From contig NZ_JAIOAO010000001.1 in assembly GCF_021190955.1 (NCBI RefSeq), positions 1,178,001-1,242,000 on the forward strand: a stretch of 64,000 nucleotides of DNA. The letters are read 5' to 3'. The notes beneath the pieces are model-generated. The model was not told the DNA's origin. It searched no databases and saw nothing but the letters and a program-made list of their open reading frames with translations. Position numbers and translations under genes: made by a program. Positions 18,885 through 27,745 of this stretch are shown one piece after another. Positions within the stretch are counted from its first letter, which is position 1, and every line of letters starts with the position of its first letter. The stretch comes from Parachryseolinea silvisoli (GTDB taxonomy: Bacteria > Bacteroidota > Bacteroidia > Cytophagales > Cyclobacteriaceae).

Positions 18885-18946
18885 TATAAACAAGAAGGCT
18901 GTCCCAAAAATCTGATAACGGACGAGGGGACGGCCTCTTGTTTATA
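18885..18946 (-). terminator. long hairpin terminating PUL2
   Basis: The arms at 18885-18905 and 18927-18946 pair over about 20 bases with one bulge and one mismatch (TATAAACAAGA... against ...CTTGTTTATA, inner GTCCC/GGGAC). It begins 14 bases after the stop of the last PUL2 gene, and no strong T-run follows. It insulates PUL2 from the PUL1 sigma gene. Confidence 0.75.
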
Positions 18947-18960
18947 GCACATAGATTCAA

Positions 18961-20091
18961 TCAAAAACCATAGGCACTTACTTCGCCCATCACCATATTA
19001 TTCTCAGGTCCCGATACGCCCACAAACCGAAAGTATCTCCCCTGCATAGGAGGCGACACGACAAAGGTCTGCTCACCCAGCAGGAAACGATTAAAGTTAA
19101 CTTCTCCCAGGTCAGTCCAGGTGGTATTGTCCATGCTTACTAAGAACTTAATTTTATCAGGAGCCCTGTGATCGCCATCCGGAGGAGAATCAAAGGTTGT
19201 TATCCACGCTCCGAATTGTGTTATCGTTCTTACAATGCCCAAGTCTATCGTTGCATGATGGGGATAGGATGAGCTCCCGGCCAATGAATGCCAACGGGTT
19301 TTAAATGTTCCATCAATAAAATTCTTCACCGAATTATCCGCACCGCCATGCTCCGAGGAGAAATCAACAATACTCCAGTCTTTTTTATCAAAAGTCAACA
19401 ATGTGCTCTGTGAATAGTCCGTAAAAAAACTATCAATACCGGTAGAATCAGGCTTATACACGGTTCTATACTCATACCCCATATCCGGCTTAAGGTCTGT
19501 TATGACGGAGGTTGGCAGATCTGCCGGGAAACTTTGAAGTTTACTATTTCCGGCGAGATCCGTATAGCTTACTTCTATGGCAACTGCTCCATCAACAGCG
19601 CTCCCCCAATTTATCGTTACTTTTCCCTGCACATCGATCGACGTCGATCCCACCGATCTGTTCACTAATTGAGCCTGATACTGTTCGCCATAAACATTGG
19701 CACTTAGCTCCACCGGCAGCGATCTGTTGCCAAATTCATCCAGGCATACAAGTTGAAAAATGTATCTTCTCTCTTCCAGGTTATCCAGCATTTTTCTGAA
19801 AACACCCTGACCTTCTATAATAAGGTCTGAAGAATCCTTGTAATCGTTCCAGAAAAACCGGGCTGTTGTGATCCGCTGTGACTTGACAAATACTTCAAAC
19901 TCGACACGATTTCTACCCGAATGAGGCGCTACGCTATCGGCTTTAGCGGCATAAATAACCTCTCCCCGGTCCAGATACTCCTGGTGCAGATCATTCATGT
20001 CTGAACAGGCTATCAGCATAACCACCAGCAATGCGATGCCTATTGCAGGTAAATGGCGTGATCCTTCGCGTAAATAATATAGCTGTTTCAT
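18961..20091 (-). CDS. PUL2 surface lipoprotein, DUF4998 domain plus F5/8C C-terminus
   Basis: A 376-residue lipoprotein with lipobox VVMLIAC. The N-terminal half (DRGEVIYAAKADSVAPHSGRN) is DUF4998, as in the PUL1 counterpart. The C-terminal 150 residues instead form an F5/8 type C domain (NFIDGTFKTRWHS, ATIDLG, GRYFRFVGVSG), whereas the PUL1 protein has a DUF5013-like domain. Probably a surface glycan-binding protein. It is the last gene of the PUL2 operon, 23 bp after the DUF4959 gene, and a long hairpin follows it. Confidence 0.83.
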   Translation of the reverse strand: MKQLYYLREGSRHLPAIGIALLVVMLIACSDMNDLHQEYLDRGEVIYAAKADSVAPHSGRNRVEFEVFVKSQRITTARFFWNDYKDSSDLIIEGQGVFRKMLDNLEERRYIFQLVCLDEFGNRSLPVELSANVYGEQYQAQLVNRSVGSTSIDVQGKVTINWGSAVDGAVAIEVSYTDLAGNSKLQSFPADLPTSVITDLKPDMGYEYRTVYKPDSTGIDSFFTDYSQSTLLTFDKKDWSIVDFSSEHGGADNSVKNFIDGTFKTRWHSLAGSSSYPHHATIDLGIVRTITQFGAWITTFDSPPDGDHRAPDKIKFLVSMDNTTWTDLGEVNFNRFLLGEQTFVVSPPMQGRYFRFVGVSGPENNMVMGEVSAYGF

Positions 20092-20114
20092 GATATTTTT
20101 TTAAAGGGTTAGCA

Positions 20115-21302
20115 TTACCGGTTGTCGCCAAAAAATTGCAACTCCGATATTTGAAAGTTGTCACCGCCCGACCACGTTTGTGTAACCTTGATCCGGATAT
20201 AGCGAACTTTCGGAGCTGGCACAGGACAAATAAAATCTTCTCCATTGTTGGCCCTGTACACATCTTCGTCTGTATTCTGTCCCATCGGTAATCCGGAAGG
20301 TTTTACGGACGTGCAATCCATCAGCTTCGTCCAGCTATTCCAGTCTCCGGATCCGTCAAGCTGCTCAGCTCCCCAGACTTCGAATTTTCTGGGATTTCCT
20401 TCCGAAAAAATGTACGTCCCTTGTCGTTGAAATACTCTCAACCGACTCATCCGAGCTACGACACCAAGATCAATAGTAACAGAATGAGGCCAAACGCCTG
20501 AACCACCCGGCGAGCTATACCCCTGGTCACCCATAATATCATCCCACATTCTTGGTTTCACCCAACCAAAGGCACTCGGTTGATCACCCGGTAGCTCAAC
20601 AGCATTGAATTTGTTGCGATCAAATTTCGTTTCAAAAATCGGGGTCAGGGTATAATACTTAGTTTCACTCCTGTTTCCCCAACGGTCCTGAACATACGCC
20701 CCGATGTTGACAGGGATCGTATCCATTTCTCTCTTTGCTCCCTCTCCTGCTTTTACCGAACTATAAAAAGTTTCCAGCGGAACGTACTCTTTATTATGAT
20801 CCTCCTTCAGTATGACCACTGAAATTTCTGCCCGGGATGGGTTCTGCCAATATGCGTGAACCCCTCCAAAATCCGGTATCAGTTCCAATGTTTCACCAAT
20901 CGTAACAACAGGAGGCTCAAGCGGGGCGATGGTTGTTTCAACCGCCTGTGATTCGTTCCTGCTCCGGTCCACGGCAATCAGCTTTACCTGTCGCTCGGCA
21001 GTGTCTCCAAATCCCTGGATCTTTAATGTATCATTATACAGCGAAGCACGTACCTCGCTGGTTATTCCATCTTTCAAGGAATACACTGCTTTTACATAAA
21101 GAAGGTCTTCATCATGCGGCAGCGTATAACGAAGGATGGCTCCTCCCGGAATATTTTCAACCTCCACGTTTGCGATCCCGCCGGGAGGCCTGGTATCTAT
21201 TGGTTCCTGCCAAAAGGACTCTTCCTTACAGGCCAGGGCCACAAAACCGACGATTATGCTAAAAAAAGTATTTCTCATGTTCATATACATATTTTTAAAC
21301 AC
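20115..21302 (-). CDS. PUL2 surface lipoprotein, DUF4959-DUF5126-discoidin-like
   Basis: A 395-residue lipoprotein (lipobox VALAC). Other starts exist at 21290, 21284 and 21278; the last (MRNTFFSII) gives the most compact signal peptide. The DUF4959 block (PPGGIANVEVENIPGGAILRY, LIAVDRSRNES), the DUF5126 block (PDFGGVHAYWQNPSR, YVQDRWGNRS) and the discoidin-like end (FGWVKPRMWDD, TIDLG, VRYIRIKV) occur in the same order as the PUL1 copy. It starts 16 bp after SusD2. The role is inferred as accessory glycan binding at the cell surface. Confidence 0.85.
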   Translation of the reverse strand: MFKNMYMNMRNTFFSIIVGFVALACKEESFWQEPIDTRPPGGIANVEVENIPGGAILRYTLPHDEDLLYVKAVYSLKDGITSEVRASLYNDTLKIQGFGDTAERQVKLIAVDRSRNESQAVETTIAPLEPPVVTIGETLELIPDFGGVHAYWQNPSRAEISVVILKEDHNKEYVPLETFYSSVKAGEGAKREMDTIPVNIGAYVQDRWGNRSETKYYTLTPIFETKFDRNKFNAVELPGDQPSAFGWVKPRMWDDIMGDQGYSSPGGSGVWPHSVTIDLGVVARMSRLRVFQRQGTYIFSEGNPRKFEVWGAEQLDGSGDWNSWTKLMDCTSVKPSGLPMGQNTDEDVYRANNGEDFICPVPAPKVRYIRIKVTQTWSGGDNFQISELQFFGDNR

Positions 21303-21317
21303 ATGATTTGAAGCTGC

Positions 21318-23228
21318 CTACCAGCCATAATTTTGAATCAGGTTATTGTTGACTACCAGGTCTGATACTCTGATAGGCCAGAAATAGTCTTTTACCGTAA
21401 ACTCGACCGGGTCTTTCGCCACCGTTATTACCCTGTAAAAATCTGCGGCAGTCTCGCCCATGATATTCCATCCCTGAGGTTGTTCGTTTAAGACCTCTAT
21501 CTCCTTCCAGCGCCGGATGTCCCAAAAGCGCTTGCCTTCAAAAGCCAGCTCAATAGTTCGTTCGTCATGAATGATCTCACGCAGGCCTTCTTTGGTAGTG
21601 GGTTTAGCAGGTCTGTTTGAATAAGTCGACCACGATTCCTGAACTCCCTTTAGCCCGGCACGAGCCCTGATAAGATCAAGATACGTGAAGACTTCGTCAA
21701 CCGGCCCGTTGATTTCATTCAATGCTTCGGCATACATCAGGTACAGGTTGGCCAGGCGCATAATGGGAAAAGGAAAATATTCAAACGAGACGTTGTCTCT
21801 CGTTTGCGCATCTTTGAAGCTGTGCATCTTCTTAACAGAATATCCTGTAGAGGAAAATCCCGATCCTCCCTGCCACCCGGAAACACCGAGATTGAAGAAA
21901 TCGCAAACCTTAACATTTGCGGGAAAATCGTAGTAGCCATTTCCAAAGTAAACTCCCTTATCAAAACCGAGGCTCGCATAGAAGCGCGGTTCGCGATTGT
22001 AATGCAGGTAAACTGTTTTCTCGCCTTCCTTTACATAATATTTTTCATCTCCGGCGGAAGCTTCCGGTCTCACCTTATAGCGGTCTTGATACCATCCGTT
22101 ATCCCGCCACTGAACATCCTCATCGATCGGAACTCCGTTCGATGAATAGTATTTTCCAACCATTTTTAAAGTCGGCGCCCATTCACTGGTTGCATCATTA
22201 AGTCTCTCCGGACTTAATCGCACCAGCCTTGGCGTTGCGTGCCGTACCAGAAAGGCAACGTCATTATTGGTGTTGCCCCATATTAATTCCTTGTTCCAGC
22301 GATCGCAAATTGCCTGCCGGTACGTTGTCTGTACCTTGAACGGATCAGGCGCATTTAACGTCAGGGGATCAACCAGATCATACAACGCTTTACCCTGCGC
22401 CTGGCAAACATCAATAGCCTCTTTACAGGCATCCGCGGCAAGCCGCCACTTTTCAGGATCATAGGCCTGCGGAAAGAGCTGCACCCCCCGCTTGTCGATC
22501 ATACCTGCATAATCGGCATTTCCATTGAACAGCGGGCTGGCGGCAAAGAGCAGCACTTCAGCACGCATACTCAACGCCGTCAGTTTGTCAACGCGGCCAG
22601 CTTCGGTTCCTTCGATCACTTCGTTTGCATTCGGCAGATCAACGACCGCCTCTTGCATCAGGTCCGCGATGTACTGAACGACCGAATCTACCGGCTCACG
22701 ATATACTTTTACCTCTTCTGCACTGGCATTGATGGGAAGGTTGACGTCAACGATGGGAATAGGACCATAGCATTTAAACAAACAATAATGATAATAGGCC
22801 TTCAGAAATTTCACTTCGCCAATCCATCTCTTCTTCTCGTAATCTGCTAGGTCCTGAACTTTATGAATGTTTTCAAGAAAAATATTGCAATCGCGGATCC
22901 CGGTCCATAAACCATCCCCCCAATAATTAAAATACGGATTCGATGCATTTTGCAAACCGCGTGCAATGTTGGTATTACCCCAGGTTGGGAAGCCCTGGTT
23001 GATAATATAACGTTGCCATGTCTCGTCGGCACCGCTCATGGCCGGATCGTTATCGACCGCGCCAATGCGCGGACGGTAATTATAACAGGTGAACAGATAC
23101 TTTTGAGCAACCGTTCTGTTCCGGAAAGCATAATCAATGGTCGCAATATTATCCGGCACTACGTCCAGGTAATCGCCGCATGCGCTCAAGGTGTACAGTA
23201 TAATCAGTGTAATGAATATCTTTTTCAT
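21318..23228 (-). CDS. SusD/RagB-family glycan-binding lipoprotein (PUL2)
   Basis: A 636-residue lipoprotein with signal MKKIFITLIILYTLSAC. It has the same hallmarks as SusD1: DYLDVVPDNIATIDYAFRNR at the N-terminus, FLKAYYHYCLFKCYGPIPIVD in the helical body and ERTIELAFEGKRFWDIRRW near the C-terminus. Many positions match SusD1, so the two are paralogues. It begins 11 bp after SusC2, the same spacing as in PUL1. Confidence 0.96.
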   Translation of the reverse strand: MKKIFITLIILYTLSACGDYLDVVPDNIATIDYAFRNRTVAQKYLFTCYNYRPRIGAVDNDPAMSGADETWQRYIINQGFPTWGNTNIARGLQNASNPYFNYWGDGLWTGIRDCNIFLENIHKVQDLADYEKKRWIGEVKFLKAYYHYCLFKCYGPIPIVDVNLPINASAEEVKVYREPVDSVVQYIADLMQEAVVDLPNANEVIEGTEAGRVDKLTALSMRAEVLLFAASPLFNGNADYAGMIDKRGVQLFPQAYDPEKWRLAADACKEAIDVCQAQGKALYDLVDPLTLNAPDPFKVQTTYRQAICDRWNKELIWGNTNNDVAFLVRHATPRLVRLSPERLNDATSEWAPTLKMVGKYYSSNGVPIDEDVQWRDNGWYQDRYKVRPEASAGDEKYYVKEGEKTVYLHYNREPRFYASLGFDKGVYFGNGYYDFPANVKVCDFFNLGVSGWQGGSGFSSTGYSVKKMHSFKDAQTRDNVSFEYFPFPIMRLANLYLMYAEALNEINGPVDEVFTYLDLIRARAGLKGVQESWSTYSNRPAKPTTKEGLREIIHDERTIELAFEGKRFWDIRRWKEIEVLNEQPQGWNIMGETAADFYRVITVAKDPVEFTVKDYFWPIRVSDLVVNNNLIQNYGW

Positions 23229-23239
23229 CGTATTCAGTT

Positions 23240-26200
23240 TTAGAAAGAAAGTTGAAGCCCCATATTGAACACCTTTTGAATGGGGTACCCCATACCATTG
23301 CCATTCGCATCACGATTGCCTCCCAATTCCGGATCCCACATCTTGAATTTACTGAACGTTAAAAGGTTGGTTCCACTAAAGTAGAAGCGCACGTTTGTCA
23401 GTTTAACCCGTGAAATAAGGCTGATGGGTAGCGTATACCCGAACTCGACAGATTTTAATCGCAGGAATGATCCGTCTCTCACGACCCAGCTGGAGCCCAT
23501 CATGTTATTCTCAACACGCGTGGGCGAAAGCCGGGGCCACAAGGCATATACATTCCGGTTCTCCTCTGACCAGTGATCATCCGCATAGTCCTTCAGCAAG
23601 GCATTCTGCCCGTCAACAAACGGCGACGTATCAAACGCATTAATTTGAAAAGATTCCCGTGCAAGCCCCTGGAAGAAACAGGAAAGATCGAATCTTCTCC
23701 AGCCACCGGATAAACCAAAGCCGTAAACGATCTCGGGAACCGTAGGATACCCCATCGCCACCATATCCTGCTCGTTGATCTGACCGTCGTTATTGAGATC
23801 CTTATATTTAATATCCCCCGCCATGTAGTCGCCAAACTGCGTGGGTGAATTCCGGACTTCCTCTTCATCAACAAAAAGGCGCTCGGCTACCAACCCCCAT
23901 ATTTGATTTAACGAGGTGCCTACACGAGAGCGCCAGGGTGTGGTGGAATAGTCAGGTTCTTCGTAGACCTTAAACTTGCTCGTGGCATAGGTGAAATTAG
24001 CCATTCCGGTTATCCAGGCGCCATGGGCGAATGAATGATCATAACTGGCCGACATGTCAAAGCCACTGCTGCTGGCTTCCCCCACGTTCGCGCGAACTCC
24101 AGCCTGGAGTCCCATGGTAGCGGGAATGAAAGCCCTGTCCATCAAAATGTTTTTACGGTGTTCGGAAAAGACATCGGCCTGAATTTCCAGTTTTCCCAAT
24201 AAATTCATTTCAACACCCAGGTTCCATTTAATAGCCGTTTCCCAGGTGATCTGGTCATTGGCGTATCGTGATATGGAGACCCCGGTTAATGATTGTCCGT
24301 TTCCATAGGTCCCAAAAGCAGCACCTTTACGGTCATCATTCATATTCACATTCGACAGATAAAAGAACCGGTCATTCTCACTACCAATCGCGTCGTTTCC
24401 AACCAGCCCATACGTTGCTTTTACTTTCAGCTTGTCAAAGATCTGTTTAAGACCACCATCCCAGAAAGTCTCGTTGGAAGCGATCCACGCCACACCGGCA
24501 GAAGGAAAAAATCCGAACCGCTCTTTTTGAGAAAACCGTTCCGAGCCGTTGTAGCCGAAATTAAACTCGGCAAAATAACGGGAGTCGTACGCATACGTAA
24601 ACCGCCCCGCCGTGCTCATGTTGCGATAAGGAAGTGACTTCTGAAGGTCACCCGCATTTGCATTCAACTGTTCCCGCCGTGTCATCACCACCAACCCGCT
24701 GACAGCGTGTTTTTCATTGTAGAGGTGGTCCCAATTGATGGCAGCTTCCATATACGTTGTCGAGGTAATAAGCTTCCTGTCCAACGGTTCCTGGTAGTCC
24801 AGATACTCTGTCCCGGTAGTCGGATTCAGCGGATTCAAGCGATAGGTATCGGTCGCTTTATCATACCGGGACATGGCATAATAAAATGGGGTATAAAAAC
24901 GCCTTACTTCATAGTTAGCATAACGGTTTGTATTGAACAGTCCACGGACCGAGAGCCCTTTCAAAATAAAATCAAGTTTTTGCCGCAGCTCGCCTTGCGC
25001 CATGATATGGGACGTACTGAAGTCGCGATAGCCCCGGGCTAAGGAAGCATACGGATTGTTATATCCTCCTTTATCGTAGTTACCAAAAAGAATATGTTGT
25101 GTATGTGCATTCGCTGAATCCGGCAAATAGTAGGCGGGAAACAATACAGGATTTGTTCGCATCACCTGCCGGTAAATCGCATCCCCTCCGTCTATAGGGC
25201 CGGTATAATCGTCAAAAAGCCCCTGCAAGCGCACCGTCACTTCGGTTGTTTTAGTCACATTCAGGGTAATATTCGATCGCAACATGTAACTCTTCAGATC
25301 AATGTTGCTGTTGAAATTGTTTCGCTTATCTACATTGAGGAGTCCATTATCGTTGTTGATGGATCCTGCCAGATAATACTTGGCAACCTTCTCTCCCCCC
25401 GTGAGGTTGAAATTTAGTCGCTTGTTTTGTGCGTAATCTTTAAAGACCATTTTATACCAGTCATTCGCGGGATAGGCATATGGATTACCACCGTTCATCG
25501 TATTCTCAATTTTATTTTGCGAATACGGCGTCACGCCGAGCGGATTGCGCGTCCGTACAGCTTCGTTATGAAGTTTCATGTAGGTAACCGGATCCGCCAG
25601 CGCTATATTCTGTGTCGGCATGGAGAATGAGTTCTCCATACGAATGTTGATGGTCGCTTTACCTTCAAGACCTCTTTTGGTTGTCACTAGGATAACACCA
25701 TTCGCCCCGCGCGAACCATAGAGCGAAGTAGCGGTCGCATCCTTCATAATAGAGAAACTGGCAATATCGTCTGGCTGCAACCGTGCCAGTTCCCGTGTCG
25801 TAATTTCATTGTTGTCCAACAGGATCAGGGGATCTTTTTTGTATCCGAAGGTGGTAACGCCACGAATAAAAAAACTGGCGTTGTCGGCGCCGGGTTCTCC
25901 ACTTCGCTGATACGCGATGATGCCCGACATCCTGCCGGCCAGGGCTGTCGTTAAATTGCTACTGGGTATTTTCAGTCTTTCAGGCTCTACGGTGGTAATA
26001 GAACCAATGACAGATTCTTTTTTCTGTGTTCCATAACTCACCACCACGACTTCTCCCAGGGCTGCGATATCCGGCACCAGTGATACATTAATGGAGCTTC
26101 TATTGGCTACTTCAATCGTCTGACTGCTAAAGCCTACGAAGGAGAAAACCAGTGTTGCATTTCCGTCTGCAACTTCCAGTACGTACTTGCCATCGCCATC

Positions 26201-26371
26201 GGAGGTAGTTCCATTGTTCGTGCCTTTTATCATTATACTTACGCCGGGCAGGGGCCCTCCGGATTCGTCCGTAACCGTACCGGAGACTCGCAGGGCTTGC
26301 GCGAAAATAGAATGATGCAAACCCGCAACAATGAAAATGCAACCTATAAGGATCCTGTAAAATTTATGCAT
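23240..26371 (-). CDS. SusC/RagA TonB-linked outer-membrane transporter without STN domain (PUL2)
   Basis: A 1043-residue product starting at MHKFYRILIGCIFIVAGL (26371), a clean signal peptide ending in FAQ. After it comes the carboxypeptidase-regulatory-like domain (GTVTDESGGPLPGVSIMIKG) at once, then the plug (EVVVVSYGTQKK, LILLDNNEI) and the barrel ending NMGLQLSF. The STN domain of SusC1 is absent, so this transporter should not signal through FecR, and no sigma/FecR pair lies next to it. Barrel sequences align closely with SusC1 (RANVGEA, NFTYATSKFKVYEEPDY against NFTYAHSEFLKYEEPQY). The GC of homologous segments is lower. Confidence 0.96.
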   Translation of the reverse strand: MHKFYRILIGCIFIVAGLHHSIFAQALRVSGTVTDESGGPLPGVSIMIKGTNNGTTSDGDGKYVLEVADGNATLVFSFVGFSSQTIEVANRSSINVSLVPDIAALGEVVVVSYGTQKKESVIGSITTVEPERLKIPSSNLTTALAGRMSGIIAYQRSGEPGADNASFFIRGVTTFGYKKDPLILLDNNEITTRELARLQPDDIASFSIMKDATATSLYGSRGANGVILVTTKRGLEGKATINIRMENSFSMPTQNIALADPVTYMKLHNEAVRTRNPLGVTPYSQNKIENTMNGGNPYAYPANDWYKMVFKDYAQNKRLNFNLTGGEKVAKYYLAGSINNDNGLLNVDKRNNFNSNIDLKSYMLRSNITLNVTKTTEVTVRLQGLFDDYTGPIDGGDAIYRQVMRTNPVLFPAYYLPDSANAHTQHILFGNYDKGGYNNPYASLARGYRDFSTSHIMAQGELRQKLDFILKGLSVRGLFNTNRYANYEVRRFYTPFYYAMSRYDKATDTYRLNPLNPTTGTEYLDYQEPLDRKLITSTTYMEAAINWDHLYNEKHAVSGLVVMTRREQLNANAGDLQKSLPYRNMSTAGRFTYAYDSRYFAEFNFGYNGSERFSQKERFGFFPSAGVAWIASNETFWDGGLKQIFDKLKVKATYGLVGNDAIGSENDRFFYLSNVNMNDDRKGAAFGTYGNGQSLTGVSISRYANDQITWETAIKWNLGVEMNLLGKLEIQADVFSEHRKNILMDRAFIPATMGLQAGVRANVGEASSSGFDMSASYDHSFAHGAWITGMANFTYATSKFKVYEEPDYSTTPWRSRVGTSLNQIWGLVAERLFVDEEEVRNSPTQFGDYMAGDIKYKDLNNDGQINEQDMVAMGYPTVPEIVYGFGLSGGWRRFDLSCFFQGLARESFQINAFDTSPFVDGQNALLKDYADDHWSEENRNVYALWPRLSPTRVENNMMGSSWVVRDGSFLRLKSVEFGYTLPISLISRVKLTNVRFYFSGTNLLTFSKFKMWDPELGGNRDANGNGMGYPIQKVFNMGLQLSF

Positions 26372-26520
26372 ACATATTCTGCTTAGTGTGATTAGGTCGT
26401 ATGTTAAAATCAAGTAGATTTAAAGAAACAAGGGAAGCCTGTTTTTTACGGGCACGATGATGCTGTAGGGCTGCGTTGATCGCACCCTAAATTCTTACTG
26501 ACCTCGATTGGACAAGTTCC

Positions 26521-26540
26521 CAGGACTCGTGTGAGTCCTG
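26521..26540. promoter_or_regulatory. perfect palindrome upstream of SusC2
   Basis: CAGGACTC-gtgt-GAGTCCTG, with perfect 8-bp arms and a 4-base loop, 150 bases before the SusC2 start. It could be an operator, a leader hairpin or a small repeat. No T-run follows. Confidence 0.45.
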
Positions 26541-26645
26541 TCAGCTCATACTTAAAAGTTATTGTACGTTTTTTCCCTTACCCGGCTTTCTGGCATTGGT
26601 ATAAGCCCGATCCCTGGAAAGGCAGGAGGAAATACTGAGCAAAGT

Positions 26646-26744
26646 TCAATGGTCCTTATGCTGCGCAATGAAGGATAGATTTACCCTCTTCAGAAATTTG
26701 CTGGTGATGACCAATAAGGGTCTTTTAAAGTAGTTTTGATCCAT
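26646..26744 (-). CDS. small ORF resembling the start of a TonB-receptor signal region
   Basis: A 32-codon ORF. Its peptide begins MDQNYFKRPLLVITSKFLK and continues RVNLSFIAQHKDH before TGA. The basic-then-KFLK pattern is like the long n-region of STN-type SusC proteins (compare YVKKFLLIMKI in SusC1), but no hydrophobic core follows. It may be a leader peptide, or the eroded 5' end of an older receptor gene in front of SusC2. No STN-like sequence was found between its stop and the SusC2 start. Coding status is uncertain. Confidence 0.35.
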   Translation of the reverse strand: MDQNYFKRPLLVITSKFLKRVNLSFIAQHKDH

Positions 26745-26805
26745 AGGTAAAAGGTTTAGGTGTTTGAGGTTTTTGGAAGCTTTTAGAAATAAAACTAAAA
26801 GCAAA

Positions 26806-26856
26806 AACCGTTTTAACCGTTCTGAACCGTACTGATTGCAAACGATTTAAACGGTT
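26806..26856. promoter_or_regulatory. AACCGT direct-repeat cluster with inverted partner
   Basis: AACCGT occurs at 26806, 26815 and 26825, spaced 9 and 10 bases, about one helical turn. The complement ACGGTT follows at 26851-26856. The cluster lies about 435 bp before SusC2 and about 60 bp before the small ORF at 26744-26646. The phased spacing suggests cooperative binding of a regulator. The GntR-type protein at 30105-31136 is one candidate; nothing here proves it. Confidence 0.4.
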
Positions 26857-26969
26857 TTTACCGGCTTAAAAGCGGGAAGAAAGGGGATATTCAAAATTTC
26901 GTCCCACGAGATATTTTCTGAAATTCTGTACCGAAACAGCCTAACCAACAGGGTATACAAATCCGGAAT

Positions 26970-27572
26970 CTACAGCTGGATCAGGTTGAGGGTGGCTAAC
27001 GGACCTTTGGCCTGCTGAAGTTTACTACCGTTGGAGAGGTCGCCTAAATCAACTACAGCAAATCCAAGCGCCTTGATAACCTCACCCACTTCTGACTTTG
27101 CAGAAGCATCATCGCCGGAAATGAACAATACTCTTTTTCCACCGGACTGATTCGGATTTTGTGCCAGTGTCTTAAAATAAAGCGTGTTAAAGGCTTTCAC
27201 GATCCTTGCACCGGGAAGTTGTTCAGCCACTACCTGCGAAGAAGACTTTCCCTGAAGATCCGCTACTTGAAAATCGGGAGCATAGGTAATAAAGTGATTG
27301 GTCGCATCGATGACAATTTTGTTTTTCCAGTCAGCCACCGCTGTAAGGGATGAAACTTGGGACCATGGCAGGGAAAGAAGAACGACGTCCGCGTTAGCAG
27401 CATCTTTTACCGATCCAGCCGTGGCACCTCCGCCTATTGATTTTACGATCTCTTTGACAGCATCCGGCCCGCGACCGTTACTCATAATGACAGCGTAGCC
27501 GCCTTTTACCAAATGCCGTGCTACGGTTTGCCCGATATTACCGGAGCCGATAATTCCAAATGACTTTTTCAT
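26970..27572 (-). CDS. NADP-binding F420-oxidoreductase-like protein
   Basis: A 200-residue protein, almost all one Rossmann domain. The dinucleotide loop GIIGSGNIGQTVARHL is at residues 6-21, followed by a phosphate-binding MSNGRG that suggests NADP(H). Later motifs include VVLLSLPWSQV, VIDATNHF and IVKAFNTLYFKTLA. The F420_oxidored family includes F420-dependent NADP reductases and many NADPH-dependent homologues. No F420 biosynthesis gene is in the window, so a plain NADPH-dependent reductase is more likely. The substrate is unknown. It lies in a cluster with isochorismatase-like and SDR genes. Confidence 0.85.
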   Translation of the reverse strand: MKKSFGIIGSGNIGQTVARHLVKGGYAVIMSNGRGPDAVKEIVKSIGGGATAGSVKDAANADVVLLSLPWSQVSSLTAVADWKNKIVIDATNHFITYAPDFQVADLQGKSSSQVVAEQLPGARIVKAFNTLYFKTLAQNPNQSGGKRVLFISGDDASAKSEVGEVIKALGFAVVDLGDLSNGSKLQQAKGPLATLNLIQL

Positions 27573-27651
27573 ATAGTTTGTTCGCTTGTTTCACTAAAGC
27601 TGGTTGTCTTAAATAGTCTGCCCTGCATAAAGTTTTACTAGTAGGGCAATA

Positions 27652-27722
27652 AGCGCCACACACCGCCCAGCCTTGCGGAACCTTCTTGAATCAGCGAATG
27701 CTGAGCAGATGTGTGTAGCGCT
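27652..27722. repeat. inverted repeat with long loop between two minus-strand genes
   Basis: AGCGCCACACAC (27652-27663) pairs with GTGTGTAGCGCT (27711-27722), 11 of 12 bases, around a 47-base loop. It may be a leader structure or a terminator for the upstream hydrolase gene. No T-run is present. Confidence 0.35.
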
Positions 27723-27745
27723 CATAGAGATCGTTATCGATTAGT

